Shown here in pieces: positions 13,613 through 26,400 of a DNA stretch of 64,000 nucleotides. The DNA is from Phalacrocorax aristotelis. Lineage: Eukaryota > Chordata > Aves > Suliformes > Phalacrocoracidae. Location of the stretch: positions 44,349,191 through 44,413,190 of the forward strand of contig NC_134278.1 of NCBI RefSeq assembly GCF_949628215.1, given 5' to 3'. The position numbers and the translations under genes are program-made. Every line of letters starts with the position of its first letter. Position 1 is the stretch's first letter. Under the pieces are notes generated by a model that saw only the letters and a program-made list of their open reading frames with translations, searched no databases and was not told where the DNA came from.

Positions 13613-15554
13613 GATAGACTGACTCCAAGACAGCTTTCCAGAGAGGAGAGAGCATGAGGGAACAACCCAATTACTATTCGTACTTTGAAATGAGAAACAT
13701 AATGTGGTCACTTGTGAAGTGATATGAGAGAAGGCAAACCAGTGATCCAAAGTCTCTATTCTCATTCAGGGCTGAAAGCAGCCCAAGGAGAACGAGAGAG
13801 AAAGAGAACATGCAGTAAAAGCCTGCTACCTTGTAAAGTGATGGAAACCACATGGTTCAAAGGGGCAATTTCAGAGGTCAAGAGGTGGCAGAGAGGCAGG
13901 CAGGCTTGAAACCTGGTTCCTTCCTTCCCATTAAAACTCCCTCCCTCATGTGAAATACAGAATGCTATACTTGAATTAAGTACTCTTCCATTTTATGGCA
14001 ATGGACTTTCAGTACCTTTAATACTTGAAGTCACACTGCCCTGAGCGGGCACATCTGCTGATGCTTCAGTGCCTGTCAAGAATATGCAAAACCTCAGTTC
14101 ATTGCTGCTTTATGATGGGATCAACGACACCTCAACTGCAACGTAAGCCCAATACAGAGGAAGCATCACAAAAAGTCATTTGAAAATATATCATTGTGAA
14201 AAAAGTATTCTGGGGATAAAAATATCTCTTTTTCTTTCTATTTGCAGGTTTGTTAATATTGCATTTTGAAATTATATTAAATATAAATCTGTACTTCCCT
14301 TCTACCTTTAGGTGCTTTTATTTTATTTTTTGCTTGGCTTTGGGTTTTGAGAATTTCTGCTGACAGACCCCTTAAAAGTTTCCCTCTTGCCTTTGATACT
14401 ACAAACACTTGTTTATTTATGCAACAGCATATATTTTATATTGTTTGTAATACCTCACAAGTGCTTCTGGTTTACTATGAATAAAAATTTTATATACTAC
14501 TTTAGTGCTCTGTCCCATGACAGCTCAGTATATCAGAGCAAGATATACTTGATGTTTGCAGTATCTCACTAGGACATGCTACACTATTACTGACAAATTG
14601 GTCTTCTATTTAGCATTAATCAAAGCATTCAGTTGAATGGCAAAATATGGGTATTTACACTGGCTTTTGTTCTGTTCAATTTGTTCTACATATACAGCAG
14701 TACACTTGATTTTTAACTGGGCATACGGCTGAAACCTGCAGAAATACGTCTCTCCTCCCCTAAATATTCTGTATTATGTTTGAAGATCAGGTGAAACAAA
14801 TGGTTACTCTAAATTCTGTATATTATGCTTAGCCATTCCTCAAAAGAGTTCAAAGGGGGTTTTGTCAAACACAATGTGGGAATTTGCTCATTTCAACTCT
14901 TCAGTACATTTAGTCTTCTAATCCAAATAGAGAAAACAACCTTGCCAAACAAGGATATAAACTGGACTTAACAATTGGAAGCCGAGAAAATTTCATTAGC
15001 TCTACACATATACTAACAAAAGGAAAAGAGTTACTTAAAACAGTAAAGAAAAAACAGTATCTATATGAATATAATTTTCTGAATACCTCTGAACCACATG
15101 CATAAAGTGTATGATAAAGGCAGCTGCTGATGCATTTAGTGTTCAGTTTTACTTGTGAGATTTTCCACATGCATGTGCTGTTTCATGCCCTGTACAGCTA
15201 TAAATATTTCACTCAGGGAAGGCTTTATTATTGATATGAACATTCACTGCAAAGGAAGGACCAAATGAATACCAAATTTCTCCTATCTACGGTTATGTAA
15301 GTAATCACACTAATTAATTGAAATATGGTGATTCATAACTAAACCAATTATGTAGAAAAGGCTGCCTGAGGTTGAACTAAGCACCCTCTCGTTAGCATAA
15401 AGCACAGCCACTGTGCAAAAGGACAGGAAAAGACTATGGTGAAAAGCAAAACATTATGTTATTTATAACTGCATTAAACAGGGACTGTGAAAATTAAAAA
15501 AGCCAAAGCTACCCATGGCGCATACAGCCAGGGTGAAAACTCTGTCCTTCCAGC

Positions 15555-15606
15555 ATACATCCAGTAGCCATTTCAAAAAAATACATCCAGTAGTCATTTC
15601 AAAAAA
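15555..15606. repeat. Two-copy 26-bp tandem duplication
   Basis: Two adjacent 26-nt units starting ATACATCCAGTAG differ at a single base (C/T). Each ends in a run of A. Confidence 0.9.
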
Positions 15607-18600
15607 GCTTGTGCTTTATCTTGCCAGCTCTCTCTGATAAAGGAAGACCTTGTTAGACCCCTCTTCCTTCTTCAGAGTAATCCCTCTGAATCACCACATC
15701 AAAATTGTTACCTAAATTTTATACACCAGCACAATAAAAACCAAACAAGACATGAAGTAACATTTTCAATTGCTAAAATCAAAGTAAGCACATTAATGAG
15801 CGAAACCTGATAGCTAAACCTTTTAAATTCACAAGCTCAGCTATTTAGCGGGAAAAGCGATGCAGATAATACCATGACATACACACAATGAAAGAACCAT
15901 TTAATAAAACTCTAATTTATACTCCATTTCATCCAGTTTACAAACTATTTCCAGACATTCTGTTGGACAATTATTTACTCATTTCCACTTGCATCATTTC
16001 TACTTTTTCATCATTACAGTGGCTACGCTGCAATTTCCTGTCTTTGCAGGTGCCTTAACAAAATGACCCATATCAAAACATACAGTCTGCACACAGTCCA
16101 GTCCACCAAATAATCATATCTTTATGCTTTATTCCTGTTAATATCAGGTCAGTTACATTCCCAGATGAACAAGGTATGGCACTGCTCTTTCTGAGGGAAA
16201 GGAAAATATACTAAGCATATTAAAATCTCTAATTCATTTTTTATGCCAAGTAAAAAGTTTTCTGATAAACCACACTTCTTAGGAACTTTGTTCTTCTCTC
16301 TTTTGCATTCCTTGTGCTTTCTATGCATTTCCTATATACTGCTAAAAATATTTTATGTGGTCAAAAAAACCCCCACCTACTATGCTATCAGTTTAATTTG
16401 TTTATACATTACATTTAATATATCCTTTGCATAGTAATTTAAAATGTTGTATTGTCCTGTCATCCTGTGGATTTTCCCTTATCAATAGATTAATTTCCTA
16501 ATCTATCTTGAGATGAACAGGAGCTACATCAAGTGACAGAGAAGTCATTTAAGATATTATCCCTAGCTATTCAGGTTTCAGTAGCATTAATAACAATATT
16601 TTTTTGTGACAGGTTTAATATGGGAGGCCTGACTACACATTTACATTCTCTTATTTCCTAAAAAAAAATGCTAACAATTTCAGACAAGATCATCAATGTT
16701 TGAAGAGTCTGCTCTGCAGTAAAGGAGGGTGCACCAGGGACATTTTTGCTGGATCACTAATTACTTCAAACAGGCATTGCATCAACACCTTCTTTCAATT
16801 ATTTTTTTATTAATTAATCTCTTTTTCAGGATAATTGCTATCGAACAACAGACAGATACTATAAAATATGCAACCAAATTGTCTGTTTACACAAAGATCA
16901 CAATGGAAAATAGAAAACTGCAGATTTTTCAGAGCTCTTGCCTTCTTCCAGGAAGACTTCTGGAGTTGAAAACTGAGTTCTTAAAAAACTAAATGACATT
17001 CCTATTTGTCCTTAGAAGCCAATGCTCCAGAGTATGGAAATATACTTCCCTGGAGTCTTTGGACATGGAATTCTGAAACAGAGCTAGGTGTTTCTACACA
17101 AATAATAATATATGTTTGCGTACCTGAGTGTCATGTTTGTCTCCTGCTCTAAATGTTGTGATGACTGTATGAACCTTTACTGGTCTTTTAGCTAGAAGAC
17201 AATATCTTCAGCTGACTGGAATGGGGACCTATTAGTTATAACTTTCTGTAACACTTGGCAGCCAGTTGTGAGTCAGTCCAGTTCTTCAAGTTTTGCTCTT
17301 TTGGTGGTTAATGCACTGCATCAGCAACTAGGAGCAACGACAGAATTGAAAACCTGTTCCTTTAACTCACACTCATTCATTGGACTGGTAGAAATTCCAA
17401 GCTCCCTGAGGACAGAGTTCAGAACAGAGCATATGAACAAACATGAATATTACAATATGAACTTTTATAATGTATTTTATGCCATACAGACAGCATTGTT
17501 TCATTTTGACAGGATTAATAACCTCACCATTTGCTCTTATTGGACTCAATTAAGGCAAGGTAACTGACACTCCCAAAGTGAATCAATGCAATATTGTATA
17601 TGGCATTCATAAGAAATTATTTGCTTTGTTTTGTGTCAATGAAATATGGCCATCAATCCATATTATAACCGTTATGTAAAGGTTTAAATAAACCTTTGCT
17701 ATCATTAAAGCTACAAAACCATCCACAATTAATTTATATACCTGCAACAATGAAAGAAAACCATTTCGGTTACCGTGGTAAACTTTGGACGACTGTAGTA
17801 AAATAAATGGCATCAACTTTATTTTTAAGCAACATACCTATTGCATAAAATAGTTGCTAATGATGTTAGGGTTCAGTTAACTGCAAGAGGTTTGTGCCTC
17901 TATAGTAAAATGAATCTGTTGCTGTATTTTTAACAGAAGATTTAATTTATAAACTGTCGAAAGAAACTGATTTCTATATAAAGAAAACCTGAATTGTACC
18001 TGAATAACAATTAGGCACAAAAAATATTAATCCACATGTTGTGAACGTGTACATACCTTCTTATAAAATCTTTTTGCAGGTTATTTGTGCTGAGAAACTA
18101 GGGGCAGGATTTGTTTAGCTTAGGCATCTGAAGTTAGCTGCTGAGGTCTAGCCTTGGAGCCTTCATAGACAGTGGGACAGGCTCCTCAAATTGTAATTCA
18201 ACTCTTCCTAAACATACTTATCCCACCATAAACATGCTGTTATAATTTACTATGCCAGTATCTTGCAAAGTGTTTGTTCACACTATTTAAACTGCACCCA
18301 GCACGATACAAACTATGCCAGAGACATTTTCCTGTAACTTTTGGAAGGCAGAGAAAAAAATGTCAGTGAAAACAGTGGCTATGCAGGATCTGTATCCACA
18401 GAGGGAATTTTGCCAACAAGAAATAGGGAAGGACAATGACACAGCCTCAGCAGTGTGGACAGCTTTCCTGGCATGGGGCAGCTGACAGTCTCTTGCTGCT
18501 ATTTCAGGTAGGATGTGTTGGGCTTTGATGGCTGATGCTTCCCTGCAGGCCCTGGGGCAGTTGCACTCCCCTGTGCAGCACTCTGTCATTACCACAGACA

Positions 18601-18611
18601 AGTTTGGATTG

Positions 18612-19408
18612 ATGGGCCAAGGCCAATTGTATGAGGTTTAACAAGACCAAGTGCTGGGTCCTGCACTTGGGTCACAAAAACCCCATGCAATGCTACAGGC
18701 TTGGGCAAGAGTGGCTGGAGAGCTGCCTGGTGGAAAAGGACCTGGGGGTGCTGGTTGACAGGCGCCTGAACATGAGCCAGCAGTGTGCTCAGGCGGCCAA
18801 GAAGGCCAAAAGCATCCTGGCTTGTATCGGGGATAGTGTGGCCAGCAGGAGCAGGGCAGTGATTGTGCCCCTGTACTCAGCACTGGTGAGGCTGCACCTC
18901 GAGTACTGTGTTCAGTTTTGGGTCCCTCACTACAAGAAGGACATTGAGGTGCTGGAGCATTTCCAGAGAAGGGCAACAAAACTGGTGAAGGGTCTGGAGA
19001 GCAAGTCTTCTGAGGAGCGGCTGAGGGAACTGGGGTTGTTTAGTCTGGAGAAGAGGAGGCTGAGGGGAGACCTTATCGCTCTCTACAACTACCTGAAAGG
19101 AGGTTGTAGCAAGGTGGGTGTTGGTCTTTTCTCCCAGGTTACTAGCGACAGGATGAGAGGAAATGGTGTCAAGCTGCATCACTGGAGGTTTAGATTGGCT
19201 GTTAGGAAAAATTTCTTTATTGAAAGAGTGGTCAGGCACTGGAAGAGGCTGCCCAGAGAGGTGTTGGAGTCACCATCCCTGGAGGTGTTCAAAAAACGTG
19301 TAGATGTGGCACTTCAGGGAATGGTTTAGGAGGCATGGTGGTGTTGGGTTGATGGCTGGACTTGATGAACCTGGAGGTCTCTTCCAACCTTAATGATTCT
19401 ATGATTTG
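18612..19408 (+). mobile_element. CR1 LINE 3' fragment with open ORF2 tail
   Basis: 5'-truncated sense CR1. An uninterrupted frame of 232 codons (18,631-19,329) encodes the C-terminal part of CR1 ORF2, with the family-typical segments '[18 protein letters not shown]', '[19 protein letters not shown]' and '[11 protein letters not shown]'. It ends at the natural ORF2 stop. The short 3' UTR and the terminal ATTCTATGATT are present to about 19,408. Absence of stops over 232 codons marks it as the youngest-looking CR1 here. It lacks the endonuclease and most of the RT, so it cannot move by itself. It ends about 0.25 kb before the UFL1 CpG island. Confidence 0.95.
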
Positions 19409-19639
19409 AAGTCAACTTCGTCGAACAGCTGAAAACATCGTTAAAACTGTGTGGCTGACCTCTGCTCTGACAGCTAAATAAATTCAGCCCACCCCTCACT
19501 GCATGATAGCAGTGCCTTTAAGTACCACACTTCTAGTCTAAATTTCATTTCGGTTTTCAGTAATGTCAGTTTCTAATGTTGCTCATGTTTCCACAAATCC
19601 GCTGAAAACTCAGCTTAAATTTCAGACCAAGCTTTAGCC

Positions 19640-20450
19640 CCTGCCCTGAAGTAGACAGCATGGCGGCAGCAGGCGAGGCACGCTGCCCAGGCCTGCACTG
19701 GCAGGATGCGTCCCGCCTGCATCCCTGTCAGCCATGATGGCTTTGTGCCAGGCCTCGCTGCTGACAACACGGTGGGCCTTCTCTCGCGGCTGCCTCCACC
19801 GTGCTCCAGCTGCTGGGGTAAGGCCCGCGAGGGGAAACCGCTTTTTTCCTTTTTCCTTCGTTTTTGGTTTGGTTTGGTTTTTTTTTTTTTTAATGATCGG
19901 GGCAAGCGCCGGGGCGGCTCCCTCCCGGCAGGCGGCGCTGTGGGCGGCGGCCGCGGCGAGGAGGCCTGTCCCCGCTCGCTGCCCGTAGCAGGCCCGGCGG
20001 GGGCTGACGTGTCGCGGCGGGGCGGCGATGGCGGCCGCCTGGGAGGAGATCCGGCGCCTGGCCGCTGATTTCCAGCGGGCGCAGTTTGCCGAGGTGGCCC
20101 ACAGGTGAGCAGCGGGGAGGCACCGGTAACCGCCGCGGCCCGTGGGGCCCGCCGCCTGCCGCTGCGGGCGGCCTGTCCGCGACCCCTCCCTCCCCTCCCC
20201 GCGAGGCGGCCCTCTCTCCCCCACGCCGCCCCTGTCCTGACAGACAGACAGGCAGCGGGGTGCGGGTGGGGCTCAGCCCGGCATTGCCCCTCCGCCGCCC
20301 CGCGTGTCAGTGCCTGCGGGCGCCGAAGGGGCGTCGGGAGCCCCAGGGGGCACGTGCAGGGCCGCGAAGTTGCCCCGGCGTGCGATCGCCGTTGGGCTCG
20401 AGCTGCCGAACGTCGTCACGGCTCCAGTGCTCCGTTCCTGCCTTATGTGG
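19640..20450 (+). promoter_or_regulatory. UFL1: CpG-island promoter of UFL1
   Basis: The only sustained GC-rich, CpG-dense stretch of the window. It surrounds UFL1 coding exon 1 and has no TATA box near the start, as expected for a housekeeping promoter. GC-box-like GGGGCGG elements lie at about 19,912 and just before the start codon. ATGGCGGC, the core of the YY1 motif, occurs at 19,660-19,667 and again at the start codon itself (20,028). The exact transcription start cannot be read from sequence. A T-run at about 19,877-19,892 interrupts the island. Long open frames on both strands here are a by-product of GC content. Confidence 0.8.
20028..20104 (+). CDS. UFL1: UFL1 coding exon 1
   Basis: Codes residues 1-25 and two bases of codon 26, starting [20 protein letters not shown], the family's N-terminal amphipathic helix that docks with DDRGK1. 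Donor ACAG|gtgagc. The start is chosen because it is the first ATG giving the conserved N terminus; an alternative ATG upstream in this frame is not needed. Confidence 0.95.
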
Positions 20451-23400
20451 TGTTGAGTAGTTGAGCTGTTGCCCAAAACTTGTTTGTAATAAAGAAAAAA
20501 AAATCCCAAAGGAGCAAAAAAAGCCTAAAACCAAAAGGACGAAAGGATCAAAGACACAAATTCTGTCAGCACAACCGTTCCCACTTTCACGGGCGGGTGC
20601 GTTCTTATAGCAAGAGGGGCTGGCAGCTGCTTGGGAGAAGAATAAAAGTTGTTTTAGAGAGGTGAACCACATAAGTGAAGCCATATGGATGATTTGCGGG
20701 GACGATAAGTAAGATACTGAAATTAGGTTTTTGTTTTAAAAAGTATTCACACAGAAAAGCAAAGTAATCGTCATTGTACTCCCTGTGATTAGCATTTTTG
20801 AAACATCGATGTAAAGATGACTTTAGCAAGTGCTTACTTAGAGTAACTGATTATTCCTTATGCTGCTGATAGATTGTCAGAACGGAACTGTATAGAAATT
20901 GTCACTAAACTGATTGCGGAAAAGCAGTTGGAAGTAGTGCACACACTCGATGGAAAAGAGTATGTCACTCCAGCACAGATTAGTAGGGAGATCCGGGATG
21001 AGCTTCACGTTTGTGGTGGTAAGTGTGGCATTTGCTTTCTTCCTCTGGATTTGGAAGTTAATTTTGAATGCTACAGAAAGAATTTGAAAGTTTTCTCCAG
21101 TACCCTTAACCATGCAAAAAAGTGAGCTTGCTTCCTATTGCATCATCTACACATTCATTCACCTACTATTATTTTATTTTCATTTTATAGTAATAATATT
21201 ATTTTTAAGCTGTCATTGTCAGGTATTTTATTTTACCAGTATGAAGAACCATCTGCTTTGTAAGTTCTGACTTAAATATATAAGGAAGCAAATAGGCTTC
21301 AAACTGCTTTTTGTCAGCAGGTTTCATGAGAAGAGAGTGTATTGTACTTGTTATATTTAAGAGTGAAAATTAACTCCCTTATTATGTTCATACAGATAAG
21401 TCATTTTCTTATGATTACCACGAGTGTGCCTCAGTTTGTGTTATGACATGGTGTATCATATCAGTGTGACAGCTTGAATTAAATTTAAAGTTGCTGGGTT
21501 TTGTTAGTAGCAGCATGCAAAGGCAGAAAGTTTTGGTAATCTCTGGCTTGATACTCATGGACTAGTGGTCAAATTTAGATCAGCATCAAGGCAAAAACTA
21601 ATTGGGAGGGAGATTGATTAGTGATTTTTACTTCTGGGATTTCTGTATTGGATTGTCAGCAAGGCGGTAGGGTAGAACATTATGGGATATCTAGCGCTGA
21701 CCACCTGTAGTTTCTGTGATTTGACAATATATAAAGTTGAAGTTGGTTTACTTTTCCTACAAAAAAGCAACGAAGAAATATTTTGTACAAGATGGACTAT
21801 GTTATATTCTAAATCTGTTCAGATGCTTTATATACTAAAAGTATATTTGTACTTTCTTTTGAAGGTCGAGTAAACATTGTTGACTTACAACAGGTAACTT
21901 TTTAGTAATAAAAACCTATGTACTTCTTTCTTTTCTTCACCATGTATATTGTAAATATGGAGTTCATCAATTATACTCCAGCTAAATTATTTTTTTAAAA
22001 GAGAACAAACTTTATGAAGAGCTGGTAGCTCATGTCAGCGCACTGCAGATTACTCAATCAATCCATTGAGTGCTTTATCGAAAGCTCCTGTCTGCTTAAT
22101 GATAATCTAGGACCTCTGAAATCACCACTAAAGTATACAGATTTTCTTTATGAACTCTTCCTTTGTAAACTAAGGGGGGCATACAGAAAAGAAATATGTT
22201 TCCCATTTAAATTTAAAGCTTCAGGAGCATGCATAATTAACTTTGCATGCCTCTCTGGATCCCTCTTCCTTCATTAATCTCTTGTCTCCACTGATCTTTA
22301 TCCTCCAGTAGTCTCTCTCTGTGACTAATTTTCCCTTCTGGCTTGAGTAAAATTACTTGGAATCAGAATACCTTTCTGACAGGCAATTTAGTACTTTCTG
22401 TTCATAACTTTCTGGAATTTTTTGTTATATAGGTTTCTTTTAACCTTGTCACAGTTGCAAAGAGAGCTTTTTCCTCCTAAAGCATTGCTGCTTTATTCCA
22501 AATCAGATTAACTGCATATGTATGCAGTAGTAGAGAAAAATAAGATCAGCTTTACTCAAGACATAGAAATATGTAAGTATAATGTCTCAGTGTTTGAGAA
22601 ATAATTTCATTTTAAAGTTCTGATAAGATGTTTTGTTGGGATTTTTTTTTAGGTAATAAATGTGGACCTTCTGCACATTGAAAACAGAGCAAATGACATC
22701 GTTAAATCTGAAAAAACTATTCAGCTTGTGCTGGGACAGCTTATAAATGAGTGAGTACTTTCAGGAGCAATATGTATAATTCACATCTCTGTTATTTTTT
22801 AAAATTCAGGCTAAAGGATGGTCAGCCTTTGTTGCTTCTGAAGTGAAATACATTTTTCTTGACTGCTACTAGGGCTGCTTGGTGGTGATCAGTGCTTCTT
22901 TTCCAAATGGCAAGTGAGGCCTGACTCAGCAGAGCACCCAGTGAATCCATGGAGCAAAGGCCTTACTGAAGGTCTCTGCCCAGTATCCTTCACTTGAGAG
23001 GCTTAATTTCTTACCCAGTGTCTTTGCGTACAGCAGCCAGATCTCATTTTGCTCTGTGGCTTTGCTGGCTGCCTCTGCTGTTGACAAACCCTCTCATTCT
23101 TTCCCACCTCTTGCTTTACCTCACAACCCTAAGATGTATAAGCAAGTTATTTCGTGGCATTCGGCACACTAATAACCACTAAAGTAATACACTTCTGGGG
23201 TTGTCTCTATTATTGATTGTGCTGCAGGATTTATTCTTGTCAAAGAACGTGAAGTTCCTGGCTCTCTTGAAATAATTAAGACCTATCGTGCTCACTAAAG
23301 CTCTTTTCTAAGTCCCATTGACATATGATGTTTTTCTGTTCCTGCTTTTCGACAGTTTTATACAGCAGATAAATGGCCAATTTTAATACTAGCCACCTGG

Positions 23401-26400
23401 TTAACAGGCTTTTTTAAAAAAACAAAAACAAACACATTTTCGCTGAAGTTGTTCTCCTTTATTCATTGAAAATAACTTTTAGTTTATTTTTGCAAAGTTG
23501 TAAAAGGTAGAGGTGTAGTGCCAGGTCAATTAATAATTCAGCATGTGGCTACCAGGTTGATCTTGAATTTCACACTTAATGTGTTGGGGATTTTCCTCTT
23601 GTTTTTAAATAAGGAGTTACCTCGATCAATTAGCAGAAGAAATAAATGATAAACTACAGGAAACTGGCCAGGTGACAATATCGGAACTCTGCAAGACGTA
23701 TGACCTTCCAGGAGACTTCCTGATACAGGTGATGCAAGCCACCAACCTAGCAAATGTAGAATTGATTGTGTTCGCCTTCTTTTGTTATCTTTGCCGTATC
23801 CATGGCTTTAATTTGGATGAGCTGCTTGTCATTCTAAGCAGGAAGGCATTAGATACATAAAGGCTGCAGTGTAACGGCTGTTCACAGATAGAGGTTGATG
23901 TTTGCCTTTTCACTACTGGGCAAAACTTCTTCAGAATCTTTATGACTGTTATGAACATATTAGGATTAGTAATGTTAGAAAGAGGTTAGATTAGTGTAAG
24001 ATCTGAAAATTTAAGTTTGAAATTTTAAAGATGTAGGGGTAATTTCGTCAGTCTCATGAGCTATGCAGGAAGCAGAAATACAATGGTAGAGACCTTTCAG
24101 TTTATACACAAAAGGTAAAATAAACATTCTTTTCTAGAAGCTGAAACTAGTCATTCAGAGTAGAAACAACAAACTGTTTACCTTTGTGTCTTTTGTGGTG
24201 TTTAAAAGGATTAGAGAGAATTCTCTCACCGCTGTTGACTTTCAGTCAAGTTTGGATTTTGTTTGGAAGATACTTTTTTCAAAGGGTAATCCTGTGGCAT
24301 GTGTTAGTTGAACAGTCATATTAGGTACCACATCCAACCTTGTTGACTCTCAATTTATGAGCAGATTTCCTCTAGTATTTGTTGCATGGTCAGCTTTTCT
24401 ACAAAAAACATTTCTAACATACAAAAGTTATTACATGGTTTCTCTTTGTTTCCTTGGCAGTATTTCCTGGGTTTAGTTCACTTTGCAAGGATGCACGCTT
24501 ATAAACTGTTTGCACCTCTTTCTTCTGTGTTTATTGTTGCTAATCTTTATCTTGACTGTTTTAAAAAATGGATAGTGAATTCGTCCCCCACTTCTTCATA
24601 CAAAGTTAATACAAAGTTAGATCTTAGTTTTCATTATGCATCTCCAAACCATACTTATTTCTTTTGCAAAGTTTTCTTTCATGATTAGATACACATATAT
24701 CTGATAGGAGAGGGCATTGTTAGGAAAGCTGAATTCCCTGAAGTTTGGAGTGTGGGCCAAGTAAGACATATTCTCATTATACCTACATAATAATTTCCAC
24801 TTGTAGTCCTCATTTCTGAATATTTTGTCTGTCTTAGCAAAACTAATTTACTGATCTGTTAAAACAGATTTTTTGATTAATTTTTGTTTAACATCATCAA
24901 TATGCAATTTTAGCACTCATCCCAGTTTCTATTTACAGGCATTATCCAGGCGTTTGGGTAGAATTATTCATGGACAACTAGACCAGGAAAACCGTGGGGT
25001 GATTTTTACAGAAGCCTTTGTGTCCCGGCATCGAGCACGCATTCGTGGTCTCTTCACTGCAATCACTCGGTAAATTGCAACACCTGTTATATGAGGACAA
25101 GGGGGAATGGACACAAGTTGCTCTTGGGGAGATTCCGATTGGACACCAGAGGGAAATTTTTCACAGTGAGGACAGTCAACCATTGGAATAATCTCCCCAT
25201 GAAAGTGCTTGACTCCACGACATTGGACACTTTTAAGACTGAGCTGGACAGGGTGCTGGACCGTCTTGTCTAGACTGTGCTCTTCCTAGAAAGGTTGGAC
25301 TAGATGATCCCTGAGGTTCCTTCCAACCTGTGATTCTGTGATATTAAAATATTTTTACCATAGGTCTTTGTGGACCAAATCCACTTGCAATTGCAAAAGA
25401 AAAGAAAATAAAGACCTACGGATAGATTTCTTTTAAGTGTAGTTCAGTTCCTGTTGTGAAATATTTAGTTGTATTAGACGCACTTTTTTGAAATGGGGAC
25501 CTCTTTTTGAAAGGAGAACAAGGAAAGTGTAACAGTATACAATATGCTTAAGTTTTTTGGCTGAAGAAAATGTTATTCAGTAGTTCTTTCTTTTATGTGG
25601 AGAGTATCTATCTTCATTGTCATTGCACTGCTCCTCAGTCAATTACGTACTGATGCCTACCCACTACGTGTGATTATAGATAATTTTTTCTTATTAAATC
25701 AATAACCTTCTGTGTCGATTTATATGAAGATAAAAACTTGGGAAAGCAAAAGTTTCCTTACAGTAATTATTGCAGCTTTGTTATAAGATATAACTTCATA
25801 GTAATTCAAAATTAAAACCTTGTAAGCTGTGTTAAACATCAGTGTAGCATCCTGGAGCTAAGATATTATGTAGTTTTGTCTGTCTGGAGTAACGTCTCTT
25901 ATTTCCAGATTCTCCACATCAATTTCAGGTCATTAATTTATGTTGGTTTGTTTTTCTCTTTTTTCCAAGGCCTACATCTGTAAGTAACTTGATCAGTCGG
26001 TATGGATTTCAAGAACATTTACTTTACTGTGAGTTCCATTCAGACTGTTTTGTATTTTTATTAGTTAATTTATAGATTCTTCATTACTAGAAGTATGCTT
26101 TCAAAGAAGCATTTTAGTATATAGCCTTAATTCTGGAATAAAGAGCAATATGTTTCTTCTGTTCAGTGTAAAAAGTGTTAAACCTTTTGTGCTATCCATA
26201 ACTGAAGAGATGTTCTCTGTATCTGAAGCAATGAAAGCATATGTTGGCGAAATGCCTCTGGGGGAAGAATGATGCAAGAAGTACAGTACTCATTTTGTCA
26301 TCTGCTTTGTTATTTGCCCATTGCTCCTGGCAGTTTTATCAGTGAAGCACACAAAAAGGGACAGATTTTATGTAGCCAAATGGCATTAACTGCTCTGGAT

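Larger units (their letters stand above)
7915..18611. other. Intergenic DNA upstream of UFL1, no gene seen
   Basis: About 10.7 kb without a supportable gene. The longest open frames (about 100 codons at 17,268-17,567 and 18,287-18,601) have no recognisable domain. The stretch holds diverged copies of an unnamed repeat (10,033-10,650), two adjacent small hairpins (10,971-11,013), a G-quadruplex-type tract (11,651-11,674), a 9-bp-arm hairpin (13,592-13,612) and a 26-bp tandem duplication (15,555-15,606). The AT-rich segment 12,220-12,560 looks non-repetitive and could be conserved regulatory DNA, but this cannot be judged without an alignment. Confidence 0.65.

Noticed and set aside
17268-17567. 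99-codon open frame, possible small protein
   Set aside because: No conserved motif or coding signature. Surrounded by AT-rich intergenic DNA.
18631-19329. 232-codon open frame as a host gene
   Set aside because: It is the C-terminal tail of CR1 ORF2, continuous with CR1 3' UTR and terminus.
19634-20224. 196-codon open frame on the minus strand, plus several others in both strands
   Set aside because: Lies in the CpG island, where stop codons are rare. The product is low-complexity Gly/Arg/Pro/Ala-rich and overlaps UFL1 exon 1 and its promoter.
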